A stretch of 64,000 bases of DNA from Furcasterigmium furcatum. Taxonomy: Eukaryota; Ascomycota; Sordariomycetes; Glomerellales; Plectosphaerellaceae. Location of the stretch: contig BCIA01000001.1 in NCBI GenBank assembly GCA_001599815.1, positions 5,166,978 through 5,230,977 on the forward strand. The letters run 5' to 3'. The translations under genes and the position numbers were made by a program. Within the stretch, counting starts at the first letter, position 1; each line of letters begins with the position of its first letter. Of this stretch, positions 8,929 through 20,269 are shown piece by piece. The notes under the pieces are model-generated. The model saw only the letters and a list, made by a program, of their open reading frames with translations, searched no databases and was not told the origin of the DNA.

Positions 8929-11571
8929 TCACGCTGCGTACATAGAGCGGGGGAACTGCCAGGCACTGCTTGGATGAGCGGAAGACGAGGCACGACGATG
9001 ATTACGACGAGATGGCAGAGAGGAGATTCGATGACACGAAAAAATTCGACGACGAGATGATGGCATGAGTGGGCTAGATAGAAGAAGGGCCGAAAGGCGT
9101 AGATGGACTTGCCCCCGTTTCGCGGGATGATACGGGAATGGAAGGGACCTACATGAGTTGGACATACAGATGTCGTACAAGCACGTATCACTGGCGCAGC
9201 TGCGAGCGGCACTGGAGCAAAGCATCAATGGGGGACTGGCGGTGTGTCTGTCTTCGAGAAGGTCCGGAGGGGCGGAAGAGGCGTTCGGGATGGCTGATTG
9301 TCCCTTGTTCCGCCGTCGAGGCACGGAACAAGCCTTGTTTATCAAGAGGAATGCGAGACGGGCTTGGCTGAATCACGCAACCAACTGCCCGACATATCTC
9401 AAGAAACCGTGGGATGACGGTCCGGATGATGGATGTGTGACGATTGTTTGACTTGCCTCGAAGATAACGACGCTTCCCTCAACCGCGAAACCTCGGCCCT
9501 GGTCGATAAGGTTGAGACATTGCAATCTGCACCGGCCACCGAGTTTCGGGCCTTCTGGAAATAGCCTCATTTTGCACCAGCAGGCAAACTGCGGCATTCT
9601 ACTTATTGCGAGGTGATCCCAGAGGGCTTGGTGAACAACCGACCATGGCGCAAACAATCACCACCACCACGCCGTCCCCGGAGCGACAAGTTGCGGAGCT
9701 CACTTCTGACATCCTCGGCCTTGACTCCGGCCAAGACGGTGGCGGCCAAGCACACCAAGGCACTGCCCACGATCTGCAGGCCCCGGTCTGTTGATCGCCC
9801 GGCACTCACTCCTTCAGGCTGCGGCCAGGTTGGTTGGCTGGCAGGGTCCAGAACCCCTTCCATGCCCGACCGGCATGAGCCGTGACGGATGCACACGTAA
9901 GTGTCATGATCGACGGGCCAGGCCGAGTCATGCTCGGAGGCTCAGCGAGGGGGTGGTGACTCTGCACACGCCGCGTAGGGATGAGTTGTCTTCGTATCCT
10001 GAAGTGTTGGGGCCTTTGGCTCATCACCGCGCGTCTCGGAACGAGCCCGTCGGCAGTCGAGGGGCGACGAACGTGTCGATCTTTGCCGCGTTCGAGGGCG
10101 ACCTCATGTCCCGGGATTCAGCACTATCGAGTGCTCGACGCTTGGCTCGTCGGTGGCAGTGCACAAGCCTGCGGTGAGAGAGAGACAGAGAAACTTGTTT
10201 GCAGGGTGGCAGGCAATGCTTGTTTGTCTCTCTATCCATGGAGCCAAGCGAGCCGACTTGTCGTGCGAGGGTCGACGCTTCACCGGATAGCCAAGACGAT
10301 AGACAAATGCCGGTGTGCCAAGGGTGTTTTGGGCAGACTTGGTATATGGATGCCGAGAGACGTCGCCGCGATAGCGCTGTCGTGGTCATCTTGGCGATGT
10401 ATCTGGTCTGATACAGACGCATCAGTGCTCCAACGCGGCCGAGCGAGGACGGCGCTGGGGGTGGAGGGACAAAATAGGAATACAACAAGTGCCTATTTGG
10501 GGGTCGAAGAGTCCCGTGCCCGACGTCTCATGCACGCCAACTTTATTCGGACTCACTCTGCAGGCCAGCAGCCAAGAATGAGAAGAGAAGCTGAAACGGA
10601 GACGGCCGTCTGATACCACCGGCCGTGGTTTATCACGAATTAATAATAGTCGAGTCCCATCTTGTCCGTCCGCGAGATGAAACAGAGACATCCCAAGTGC
10701 TCTGGATAGGTATGTATGTACGCATGGATTACAAGTAGTTATGTGCTGTAGATTCCCATCGACATTGTCCGTGCCGATTCCCCCCACCGTCTTGCAACCC
10801 TACATGTTCAAGAGAAGAAACAAGTGCCAGGTCAGGCGCTCGAGGCGCCGCCGATCAGCCCGTAAACGACGCCAGACCAGGGCCCCGGTCAATAAACAAA
10901 TTTGACAGCCTCCAAAAACTCCGAACCCTTCTGAAGCCCAGTTTTCCTGAAGTGGTGAAATGAATGAGGCACTCCCAAGAGACGCCGTCAGGCCCGTCAG
11001 AGACACGCCCAGCCGGGTGCGGCGCACCCTAGCGGCCGTGCGATGCTTGTCTGCCTCTGCCTCTTGACCCTGAGCCTGAGCCTGACGCCTGGCTCACCCC
11101 CCGTGCCTGCGCCGTTCGGCCTCAACAATGTCTCACTCCAGAGTGCGTGCTGTCATTGAGGGACAGGAGCCGCCCAAGCGCCAAGAGGCAGGCAGGGCCG
11201 ATACGGGGCGTCGAGGGACGAGGCCGAAAGCAGACAGCTGTTCGTTGCCGGCCCGCCCTCTCGATTATTCCTCATCATCGTCGCCGCCGGTGGCCGCACC
11301 ATCGGTATGAGTGTCTCGAAGATCGAGGCTTGGCCTGAAGCAAGGCCCCCAGACCTGCCAAGACTGCATTCGTCTCTCGCCAGGATCGAGAAACGCCATG
11401 GGCGGGTTGTTCGTCATGTCTTCCCACGGAGGTTGTCCGTGAGAACACTCGCGCCTGATGTAATGTGTCGCAACTTGCGGAAGAGACCGTCGGCTTGCCT
11501 ATTTCGTCCCGGGAGAGGGTTCGCACTGTCGTTATTCGTCATGTAGCTGTTGCTGCCGTTCGAGGCGGCCT
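8929..11571. other. 2.6 kb gap without a confident gene
   Basis: Several open frames of 60-210 codons lie on both strands, but none shows a recognisable domain, consistent splice signals or conserved motif. A short minus-strand frame near 9750-9650 contains one hydrophobic stretch, and a plus-strand frame from 9645 begins MAQTITTTTPSPERQ; neither can be supported alone. The segment presumably holds the 3' ends of the two flanking genes, which are convergent here. Confidence 0.45.
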
Positions 11572-12570
11572 TCAGCCGGCCTTGGTAGACGGCTTCTGTC
11601 CGTTGTAGACGAACTGGAAGCCGTCCCGACGGCAGACCACAATGGGATGATTGTTCTCACAGTGGCCCAGGATCCGCGTCGATTCGGGGAGTGTAAAAGG
11701 TACCACTTGCTTGAAGTGGATGATGGGTCCTCCCTCGAGGGTGACACCGATTATCTCGGCGCCTCGCACGCCACCATCGATGTCTTCGTCCGAGTCCACA
11801 GCAAGCGTTTGGCTGCGCCTCGTCAGCCAAGCATTCACAGAAATGAGGTGTCTGAGGGGCACTCACACTCGACTCATGGGGACAGTGCCCTCTTCCAAAT
11901 CTTTGTCAGTGCCGTTCTTGCTGGGCGTCTTGATCTTCTCCTTCGCGTTCTTCACTCTCTTGGCCACGCAGTCGCCGACGAAGCTGAAGAGGCCGGCCAC
12001 GACCAAGACAGGGGTCCCGAGTGCAAGAGCCCAGGGACTGTGATTTGTGAGCCAAGGCTGATGCAGCAGAGTTTGGATGTACTCACGGGTGCTTGCGATC
12101 CCTCAGGGTGTGAAGGAGAGCGAGGATGATGCCGCACACCGCAATAAGCGAGCCCACCTGGATCATGGTGAACGTCGACCAATAAAGCGCCATCAGATCC
12201 TCGCCGTCGCAGAACTGCAGGGCCATCAAGGCAAAGACTTCCATGATGACGGTGACGGTAGACACTGCTACGCACGCCGCGTTGAAGAGAATGCATTGCA
12301 AGACGGTCTTTTTCCGCTTAGGGCTGTCGGAGGGGAGCTTGTCGATTCGTTCCAGACATCTGAGGGAAGGGGTTAGTCCCAGACCAGATACCGACAGAGA
12401 AGCAGCTTGAGAGAAACGTACTTGGTGTACCCAAAGGCGGCAATAAAGAGGACAAATAGGTTAAAGATGAAGAGAGTCCAGTAGAGGACGTCGAACTGTT
12501 GGCGTTCGAGATGGGAGGCAAAACGAGCGTAGCGGGCGCACCGAGGAGGGTCAATGGGTACGAAAGCCAT
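11572..12570 (-). CDS. Four-TM membrane protein of unknown function
   Basis: Four exons, 12570-12422, 12359-12087, 12037-11867 and 11812-11572, give 277 residues with every junction in frame (donors GTACGT, GTGAGT, GTGAGT; acceptors CAG). Four hydrophobic segments are clear: VLYWTLFIFNLFVLFIAAF, then one around the QCILFNAACVAVSTVTVIME stretch, one around MIQVGSLIAVCGIILALLH, and one around LGTPVLVVAGLFSFVG. A lysine-rich loop and an acidic, soluble C-terminal tail of about 90 residues follow. The topology resembles tetraspan or MARVEL-like proteins, but I see no diagnostic motif. No signal peptide is seen. Role unknown; probably plasma membrane or endomembrane. Confidence 0.78.
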
Positions 12571-13475
12571 GATGATACAAAATAAAGGGTCTAGAGAGAC
12601 TGTATGTCTGTCTATATGATGAAGTAAAGAGTTGGATGTGTTTGACTGTGTTATACAAGAGGCCGTCGAGTTCAGAAGAAGGGTGCCCGCCCGGTCTATA
12701 TAGGCTCGCCCAGAAATCGTTTCGATGAACAAGGACGGGGGCAGCAAGCGTATGTCGATTGCAGCGCGGACTATGATTCGGGCCAAGCGTATTGGACTGG
12801 TCCCAGGTGAAGGCTTGGGAAACAGTTCTGAACCACTCGACCGCACCGCGGATGACTTCCTGCCTATCCACATGTCGCGGGCCGCTAGGACATGGGGCGG
12901 AGATAAGAGGTCAGGGATGCCCAGGCCGGCACCTGAACAAGAGGCGAGTGTGCGTGTGTGTGTGTCGTTGACATGCCCACGCCCCCCTCACCACATCAAC
13001 GCGGCGCGGCGCGGCGCACAGAGCAGAGCAGTGACGGCGGAGTCGTGGCCCAGGGCGGTGTTGGACCTGGCTGCAGCAAGTGGACATGCGGGCTTCGCAG
13101 TGCAATGGGTCCCGGTGGAGCTGTCGTGATACCCATCTCGTCACCAAGTTGATGCGGGCATGGATCGGGCGACTCTAGGAATAGCCAACCTTGAAACGGG
13201 TTGACAGCGCTGAGAGCGTGGACTCTGCTATGTTGGGCTGTGCATAGGAGGTGGAACAGGTGGTCTTGGCGAGATGCGCGGGATGATGAGACGTAGATTG
13301 CCGATCAGCAGCCGGGACGGGGAGATCCCTGATGGGCGCTCGGACAGCGCCACAGGCGAGCTTGGAAGGGACCCTATTCTTCTCCAGACCAAATTAAGCT
13401 CCTGTTGCAGGGTGGGACAGGAGCGGATTCGGGGGGCCCCATGTTCCCGTTCGAGATGATGTTTGCCCAATCCGT
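12571..13475. other. Intergenic gap with promoter and short GT repeat
   Basis: Contains the promoter of the four-TM gene and the 3' flank of the mitochondrial protein gene. A short GT-dinucleotide tract lies at about 12950-12965. No gene is seen. Confidence 0.55.
12697..12702 (-). promoter_or_regulatory. Candidate TATA box of the four-TM protein gene
   Basis: TATATA within CCTATATAGA on the minus strand, about 130 bases upstream of the ATG at 12570. Position and orientation fit a core promoter; not tested. Confidence 0.35.
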
Positions 13476-14795
13476 TCAGCTCATACCCTCCATGAACTCA
13501 ACCCTGTCGAGAATCATACCCTTGAGGCCCAAATACTCGCGGAGCGCTTCCCACTCGACTCCGCCTTCTTCTCCATGCCTCCACATCTCCTTGTACCCCC
13601 ATGCACAAGCCACCTGGTCTAGGGCAGCTCGCTCCTCCTCTCGAAGCCAGCGCTGCGACAGAGTGATACCCGGCGTCCAACTAACGCGTCTCATGTGATC
13701 GTCGCTGGTCACTTTGGCAATGGTGCCAATGGTCGAAGTGAAGGCCAGATAGGCCAGGATGGCCGCAAAAGCAGCCTTGGTTGCCGTTCCGGGCTCCACA
13801 GTGTTCTGATATGCGGACAGGGCGGAAGACAGCCCATAGACAGCAAAAGGAGCAGCGCCCAGCATGGTGGCTGGGAAGAGGGCCTTCCCCAGAAGCTTAT
13901 GCCGGATGAAAGCCGGCGATGCGTAGCAACAGTCGACAATACCCAATGCAGCGTCCAGGTTCCTAGCTTCGATGGCAGCATTGACGGCGGTCTCGGCGGT
14001 CTGAGGAGGGATGGCCCCGTTGGCGCGTTTGGGGTTTTGCTGGACATACTCGATAGCACCATTCACAACCTGCGGCGTTGGCTTTGACGCGTACAGCTCG
14101 AGAACGTGGGGCAGTGTCTCGGGTCGGTTGATTCTGGCCTGAATATTCACGTACAGGTCTAGCACCTCGGGGGTGATGACGACAGGGTCGTGCGCGATGA
14201 TGGCGAAGGCTGACTGGGCGATGGCGTCAACCGTCTCCCTCAGATGGGTCGGTATGTCCTTGTTCTGCTGCGCGGTATGGGCACTGCCCTCAGAGCCCAA
14301 GGACAGTAGATGGGAGGCGCTTGATGCGGCAGCGCCGCTCGTCTGGGACGAAGCCCGAGACAGGTAGGGGTGAATCGCATTCGCTGCGCCCTGGCAGGTC
14401 CTCAGGGCCGCGAGGACCAATTGACCGGTGGGTATACCGTCGGTGGACAGGAACCTATCCCTGCTCTTCAGAACGATGCCGGACAGCTTGGACAGGTCCA
14501 TCAGCTTCTTGGTTGAAGCCTCGGACGAAGAGTCTCCCGCTGCCTGGTCCTCGGGCAGTGACCTCTCCGTCGCAGCAGCAGCAGTGGCCTCTGAGCTCCG
14601 GTATCTTTTCGTCGCGGCACCCTGTTGTCTCAATTCGAAATTGCCCAGGCGCCTCGCCAGCTGCGGCGGAGCGGTGACGGTCGTAGCGCGGACTGCCTTG
14701 GCAGTGTAAAGCGGTCGAGAGGGCATGAAGCTGCATTGTCGGCACAGGCCGGGCGACTGGCGCGCCGTGCGGGCGATGGCGGACGGTCGCATCAT
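13476..14795 (-). CDS. Mitochondrial membrane protein of unknown function
   Basis: Single exon of 439 codons. The N-terminus (MMRPSAIARTARQSPGLCRQC) is rich in Arg, Ser and Ala without acidic residues, as in a mitochondrial presequence. A low-complexity Ser/Ala section runs to about residue 170. A helical region follows (about 190-300) with alternating helices such as TAVNAAIEARNLDAALGIVD, reminiscent of pentatricopeptide or TPR-like repeats. Two hydrophobic segments lie at about 310-335 and 340-365, then a soluble C-terminal domain rich in Trp and Glu. This suggests an inner-membrane protein, perhaps in respiratory-chain expression or assembly, but I do not recognise a named family. The start is the first ATG and gives the targeting sequence. 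Confidence 0.8.
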   Translation of the reverse strand: MMRPSAIARTARQSPGLCRQCSFMPSRPLYTAKAVRATTVTAPPQLARRLGNFELRQQGAATKRYRSSEATAAAATERSLPEDQAAGDSSSEASTKKLMDLSKLSGIVLKSRDRFLSTDGIPTGQLVLAALRTCQGAANAIHPYLSRASSQTSGAAASSASHLLSLGSEGSAHTAQQNKDIPTHLRETVDAIAQSAFAIIAHDPVVITPEVLDLYVNIQARINRPETLPHVLELYASKPTPQVVNGAIEYVQQNPKRANGAIPPQTAETAVNAAIEARNLDAALGIVDCCYASPAFIRHKLLGKALFPATMLGAAPFAVYGLSSALSAYQNTVEPGTATKAAFAAILAYLAFTSTIGTIAKVTSDDHMRRVSWTPGITLSQRWLREEERAALDQVACAWGYKEMWRHGEEGGVEWEALREYLGLKGMILDRVEFMEGMS

Positions 14796-16691
14796 CGCGC
14801 CCGTATGATCGATGCAGGCAAGAACAAAAGGTATGGCCTGCCAGTCGTTTCTCGAGGCGGCGTTGAGAAGGTCCGGAGTTGATGCGGTGCAGATCGAGTG
14901 GACACGGCCGTGGCAGTGCGGGTGGATGGTCGTCGATTAGCTGCGGCCGGCGCAGAAATTGCTTGAGGGTCGCCGGACGCGTACACGAGATCTCCAGCGT
15001 ACGAAACGGTGCGCAGACGATTCGAGCGTTGGGATGGAAGCGAGGGCGTTGATGGCTTGGAGAGGTGTTGTCGCGATTAGGGGGAGAAAAAAAGTTGAGG
15101 CTCCATTGGCGACGATGGACGGCCGACGCCATTTCGGTTACGCAATGTCAATCCCGACGCGCTCCACCGCGACTTCCCATGTCCAACACTCAGCTTTAAC
15201 CCAGGCACCTTACCTAAGGGCCTCTACATGCATAATTCCTCCTACATCAGCGGGTTGTCAACCTCAACCACGCAGGAGTTCACAATCCCAACTTCATTAA
15301 CAACCCTCTCCCACTTTGAACTCACATTTTTCGCTGAGACAGCCCACGGCACCGCTATCCGGTAGCTCTCGGAACATTGCGGCTTAGCTGCATCATGGAC
15401 CTCCACCTCAGGAGCAGCCAAGGTCAACGGTCTGCAGATCGAGTATCCCGCCGTCCCTGATCCTCAATTCCGAGCTTGCTTGCTTGCCAACTTACTTGCT
15501 TCTGTTTCCTACGGACCTCCTCGCATCGGCCGCCCTTCTTGGACTCAGCCATGTTTGCGGGGCCTGCCGGCAGATTGTGCGGTCCGTGGCCACCGGACGG
15601 ATGCCATCGATCTTGGCGCATGGTCGAAGGCGATGCCGCCACGTCAAAGTGGACTTTTGTCGATCTTGGTGAGGTTTTGAAGCGATGGCTTTACTTCTCC
15701 AGGCTCGATCGTAGCCTCCTTTCCCCCCTCCTCGATATCTCCGGGCGCTACAAAAAGCTCCGCCCTGATCAGCGATCGGCTCTCGGAGCAACTCCCGAGT
15801 CTTTTTCGTTTCCTCCTCTCGACGAGTTGGGCGAGTCGTGAGGTCCTGTTCTAAGTTTAGAAAAGGCCTTGAAGCTTAGCCGTGTCTCCAGAAGAAGATC
15901 ACTGCACGTAGACAGGAGTACTAAGGATGTAGGATACTTACAACTCCGGTGACATAAGTGGTGTTGCGGATAAAGGGACACCCCAGGCCCGTGCAGGCAC
16001 CGTTGTGCAGAAAGCTTGGAAGTTGCGACGACCTCGCATTCAAAAAGTGCCGTCCGTTTCATGTGGCTAGTTCCATGATCCATGATGTGAGTGTCAGTGA
16101 CGTTCCCTGCTTCCCAAGTTCCGCCGGGGCCGCTCATTCCTCGAGCCGTTCCCTGCCTCTTCCCGCGGGTAGGTAGGTATCTTGTCTCCCCCCGGGCTCA
16201 ATCACAATACTGGAGTCGAAATCATTGGCAGGCCCAAAGACCATGCCGTCCTGAGCGTCGTTCAAGAGACAGCCTGGAGTCCATAGGACCATGGTTCCAT
16301 TTATGATGTCCTCACGATCAGCTCTAACAAGAGCTTGCATCGTCTTCTTGAGGACGCTACCTATTCATCATCGGCATGGCCTGCCTTTCTCTTGGTAAGA
16401 TTCTGTTTCCCCTGCCGTGCCAGAGGGAGGGGCAGGATTCCACCGGAAAGTTCACCACTGGGTTGGCTGCGCTTCCCTCGTTCAGGTCTCCTTCCCCTCA
16501 GTTCCCCGAGAAAGGAGTTCTCCGTCCAAGTTCCATGTGATGCACGGCGGAGGTATGCCAGAACCTACCTGGGCTCTTCCAGCATTGAACAGCTTCGCAC
16601 AGAACAGACATCAACGCCAATATCAAGGTCACGTCAGGTTGGTCTACCTACTTACATCCACGATATCCGTTCGTTTTATTCTTCCCCTGCG
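14796..16691. other. 1.9 kb intergenic region between divergent genes
   Basis: Separates the mitochondrial protein gene (minus) from the next membrane protein (plus). An open plus-strand frame at 15476-15841 (121 codons) has no recognisable domain. TAGGTAGGTA-type motifs occur at 16170-16179, 16563-16570 and 16644-16650. The frame of the downstream gene is also open back to 16335, probably as leader. Confidence 0.45.
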
Positions 16692-17378
16692 ATGCATCAC
16701 GCACCCCCTTATCACTCCCACATCGGGCCTGGCGGGTCAGGCTACGGTCTGTATTACTCTGCTTCCAACCTCGTGATCTCGTTCTGCAGTTGGGGAGTAC
16801 TCGCTTCCATGGCCTACAGCGAAGCGGGCGACGTCCTCGACAAACGCCATCCTATCGTCACTATCGGCGTTATGGGGGTCGGCAACGCCTTCATCCTGGC
16901 CCCTTTGTTGGTAGCCATCGACAAAAAGCATATGGGCCGTTGGGAATCACCTGCCTTCCTTACCAGCGCCGTGGTGGGCTGCGCAGCCAGCATGTATTGC
17001 TGCTCCTTGATTCCCAAGATGCAGAATGAGCTCCGTCGGCACGTGTGGTCCATATCCGGGCTCTTCGTCGGAATCGCCATCGAGTTGACAGCACGGCCCT
17101 CTGGGAGAATGTTCGACCACGTATTTGATACCTACCGCTTCCGCAGCCCAGATGAGTACGACAGCAGGCAGGACTCTGGCATTAACGATGACGATGACTG
17201 GACCTGGACCACAGTAGCAGACCCAGAAGAGGTCGCTCTCTCGAATTCTTTGTATTTCTCACTATCAGGTGTTTCCCTGGTCGGATTACTTGGTATTACT
17301 AGTACGTGACAGGCCTGTCCTGCGTACGGCTATTGGGAATATTGCTGACACCGCGCCAAAGCCTGCTTGTTCCTATGA
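16692..17378 (+). CDS. Multi-pass membrane protein of unknown function
   Basis: Exon 1 is 16692-17301 and a very short exon 2 is 17362-17378, giving 208 residues ending in GITTCLFL. The intron has a GTACGT donor, a GCTGAC branch point and an AAG acceptor. Without splicing the frame ends four codons later at 17309, so the protein changes only at its tip. Hydrophobic segments lie at about 20-42, 55-76, 90-108 and 120-138, with a final one at the C-terminus; an acidic loop (GINDDDDW) precedes it. The N-terminus is His/Gly/Pro-rich. No known motif is recognised. Start: the ATG just before the His-rich tip; the frame is open upstream to 16335, but that part is not protein-like. Confidence 0.65.
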
Positions 17379-18134
17379 TAGCCTTGGCCCCAATAGACTG
17401 AGGCGGTGGCAAAGACGCCGGCAGGCCAAAGTTCAGGGCCATCGTGTGCCAGATCGCTTGAGACGTTGAAAGTTGCTCCGAGGCAAGAGGATTGTGAGAG
17501 GTTGGTTTTCAGGACTTGGAGGCTTCATTCAACCTGCAAATACAGCGAAGGACAGCGAGTTCGTCACTTCTTACCACCCGAGATGTGAATTATGAAAAGA
17601 GCATATTACACGGTCCCTAGGTACCTACCTAATCAAGAAGTCAATGTGATGTGTCCAAGTGTCTGCAGCCCCTTGGCTCGGGTGAAGTCAGGGGCCTGGT
17701 GGGCCCTTCACAGAGCCCTCTGGAAATGGTCCGTGCGCAGAAGCACCAGCCTCTCCCGTCCCGTCGTGGTGCATTCGTACGCGATGACGAAACCTGCTGA
17801 ACGACCGACCGACCTACCTATCTACAGTGCGGCTCAGGTCCAACCAACACCGTCGAAGCTCCATTAGCACCGCAACCACCGGCCTCGCCAATCCCTCTAT
17901 CTCGACCACTCTACCCAGATCACGACGACAGTCGAGCAGTCATTGCGAGGCGCAGAACTCGCCATTACCTCACAGAGAGCAGCCGGCGGAGCTTGGGCAG
18001 AAACCAACACGTCCCCCACAACAGGCTGCAGCCCGCCTTTGCCCACATTTTGGAGGCCTCGTGTGACCTCGAGATTCTACATACAACCAGCCAACACTCG
18101 GCAAACCAACAGTTCTTCATAACAGGCCGTCGAC
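17379..18134. other. Intergenic region and leader of the verprolin gene
   Basis: Contains TAGGTACCTACCTA at 17618-17631 and GACCTACCTATC at 17811-17822. The part from 17800 is CA- and CT-rich, typical of a fungal 5' leader. No gene is supported. Confidence 0.5.
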
Positions 18135-19541
18135 ATGCCTCCTCCACCACCTCCTCCGCCGCCCATGCCACCCGGAGGAGGTCCTCCCCCTCCTCCTCCC
18201 CCTCCGCCTCCCGGAGGTGCCCCCGGCGGTCTCCCTGCCAGACCTCCTGCTGGCGGCGGTCGAGTACGTACATATCTGCCTACATCGTAGGCTGACCGAA
18301 CAAAAACTGACCTCTCCCAGGGCGCACTCCTCTCCGATATCCACAAAGGCAGAGCCCTTAAGAAGGCCGTCACAAATGATCGTTCCGCACCACAAGTAGC
18401 AGGAGGAGGAGCCGCCGGCGGCTCGGGAGGACCGCCTGTCGGTGGTGCGCCTCCCATTCCAGGCATGGGCGGTATGCCCAAGCCTCCAGGCGGTCTCGCG
18501 CCCCCCGTCCCCGGAAACCGAGCCAGGAGCAACAGCGACCAGAGCGGCAGGGAATCAGCTGCAGCAGCCGGCGGTGGCATGGACTCCGGCGCACCGCAAC
18601 TGGCAGGGCTCTTCGCTGGCGGCATGCCCAAGCTGAAGAAGAGGGGTGGCGGCGTTGACACAGGAGCCGATTCCACCTCTTCATATCTCTCGGAACCAGA
18701 ATCAGGGGGTGGCAGGTCCTTCTCCGCGCCCAAGCCGCCTGGCATGTCCGCCCCAAGACCTCCAGGGGTCGCAGCCCCGACCATTCCAGGTCGACCGGCC
18801 GTCAAGAAACCTCCTCCGCCCATCGGCAAGAAACCGCCTCCTCTGCCCGCATCCCGGAAGCCTTCAACTCCCGCCGGCGCACCCCCTCCTCTGCCTGGAG
18901 CACCAGCGCCTCCGCCGCCTCCCTCAACAGCTCCCGCGCCACCGCCTCCTCCGCCGTCGTCTGCTCCTGCTCCTCCCAGCGCACCCCCACCGCCGCCAGC
19001 ATCCTCAGCGCCTCGCCTCCCGCCTCCGCCATCCGCGCCTTCACCGACACCGCCCTCCCGCTCCCCAGCTCCTCCCCCTCCACCGCCTCCCAGCGCCGCG
19101 CCAAATTTCGCAACACAAGCCGCCATCCGCGCAACATCCCAAGCCGCCTCCCCCAGCGCCGCTCCCCCGGCCCCTCCACCGCCTCCGCCGGCATCGGCTC
19201 CCTCTCCTCCCCCATCTGCCGCGGCACCGCCCCCGCCTCCAGCCTCTCGCAGCCGCGCCGGCTCTACGCTACGAGCCTCCATGCTCGACCCAAGCGCATG
19301 GTCCCTCTCCTCTCCGAATGGCGCTCTGAGCCCGAGCCCAACCCGATCCGCTCGCTCCGGCTCCGTCACCTCTCCGCCCCCACCGGGCGGCGGCGGCGGG
19401 CCTCGTTTCGTCATCCAGGACACCCGGTGGCGCTTCCAAGACGACGGCATGCTCCCCAAGCCGCGCGACTTCGTTGGCGGCGCCCGCCGCTACCGCGCTG
19501 GGAGAGGGAGCAGTGTGCCCCTTGACCTGAGCGCTCTCTAA
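18135..19541 (+). CDS. VRP1: Verprolin/WIP family actin-regulatory protein
   Basis: Exons 18135-18263 and 18321-19541 encode 449 residues. The first exon is a run of proline blocks (profilin-binding type) with Gly-rich spacers. Exon 2 opens with a WH2 actin-monomer-binding motif (GALLSDIHKGRALKKAVTND). A long Pro/Ala/Ser-rich middle follows. The C-terminus has the Las17/WASP-binding elements RWRFQDDGMLPKPRDF and GRGSSVPLDLS, as in yeast verprolin. The protein links WASP to actin nucleation at endocytic patches and in polarized growth. The intron (GTACGT to CCCAG) falls exactly between the proline-rich tip and the WH2 domain. Proline codons create long open frames on the opposite strand, which are artefacts. 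Confidence 0.93.
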
Positions 19542-20269
19542 GGAATGAAGCGATGCAGGAGACAGGGGTGATATAAGCATTGCAGAGCCGAGTTACAAGA
19601 AGTGCGGGAAAGCACATGCCCGTGGTAGGGTGAAAGCAGTAGAAGCATGCCAGGTGTAGCTGGCACCGGCTGAAAGATCCAGGCTAGCAGGGAGACACTG
19701 GAATCGGTATACGACATGATTTGCACCTCGATATACTCAGGCTCTGCCCGATGCTGGACTGCCGAGCCATGCAAGACTAGAAAAATGCAACGCGCATATT
19801 GGAACTGAGCGTGGATTTACTACGTGTTTTACTATCCGTCCAAACCTGACCCAAGCAATGCAGTGCTAAATTTCCAGAAAGCCGCCCTCGACCGGGTACA
19901 CACGTGGAAGGAACGTGGGATGATGCATCACCCTGGCAGCCAAAATGTTCGGGGGATACCAATATCCCGGCCATTACCGCCACCGAACTCCAGTTACCAT
20001 AAACCCCAAGAAATGATTCCCCTTGCGCTCCCCTTTCGTGCACCGCGTTATACCTTCATCCGGCGCATCTTTCTCTCGTTCCGCCGCGCCGGCCGCAACC
20101 CGAGAAAAAAGTCAAAGGTATCATCGTCTATAATTGATGTCGTAGCCCTCCCGGAAGTGCTGCAGAATACCCCAGACATGGCGCGTGGCGGGCGTGACTT
20201 CGTATATCAGGAACCCGCCGTCCTGCGTCGTAGATCATATCGAAATAGCGCCTTTCTCCGTGTCCGTGT
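19542..20269. other. Gap between convergent genes, with a possible hidden exon
   Basis: Holds 3' flanks of the verprolin gene (plus) and the single-pass protein gene (minus). On the minus strand a 30-codon stretch at about 20220-20129 reads as ordinary folded protein and ends in a stop; see findings. Otherwise nothing is seen. Confidence 0.45.

Noticed and set aside
9603..9896. Short minus-strand frame with one hydrophobic stretch
   Set aside because: Under 100 codons, no homology, and overlapped by equally open plus-strand frames; cannot be told from chance.
18077..19459. 460-codon open frame antisense to the verprolin gene
   Set aside because: It is the mirror of proline codons read as glycine; low-complexity, no domain, and the sense strand has WH2 and verprolin motifs.
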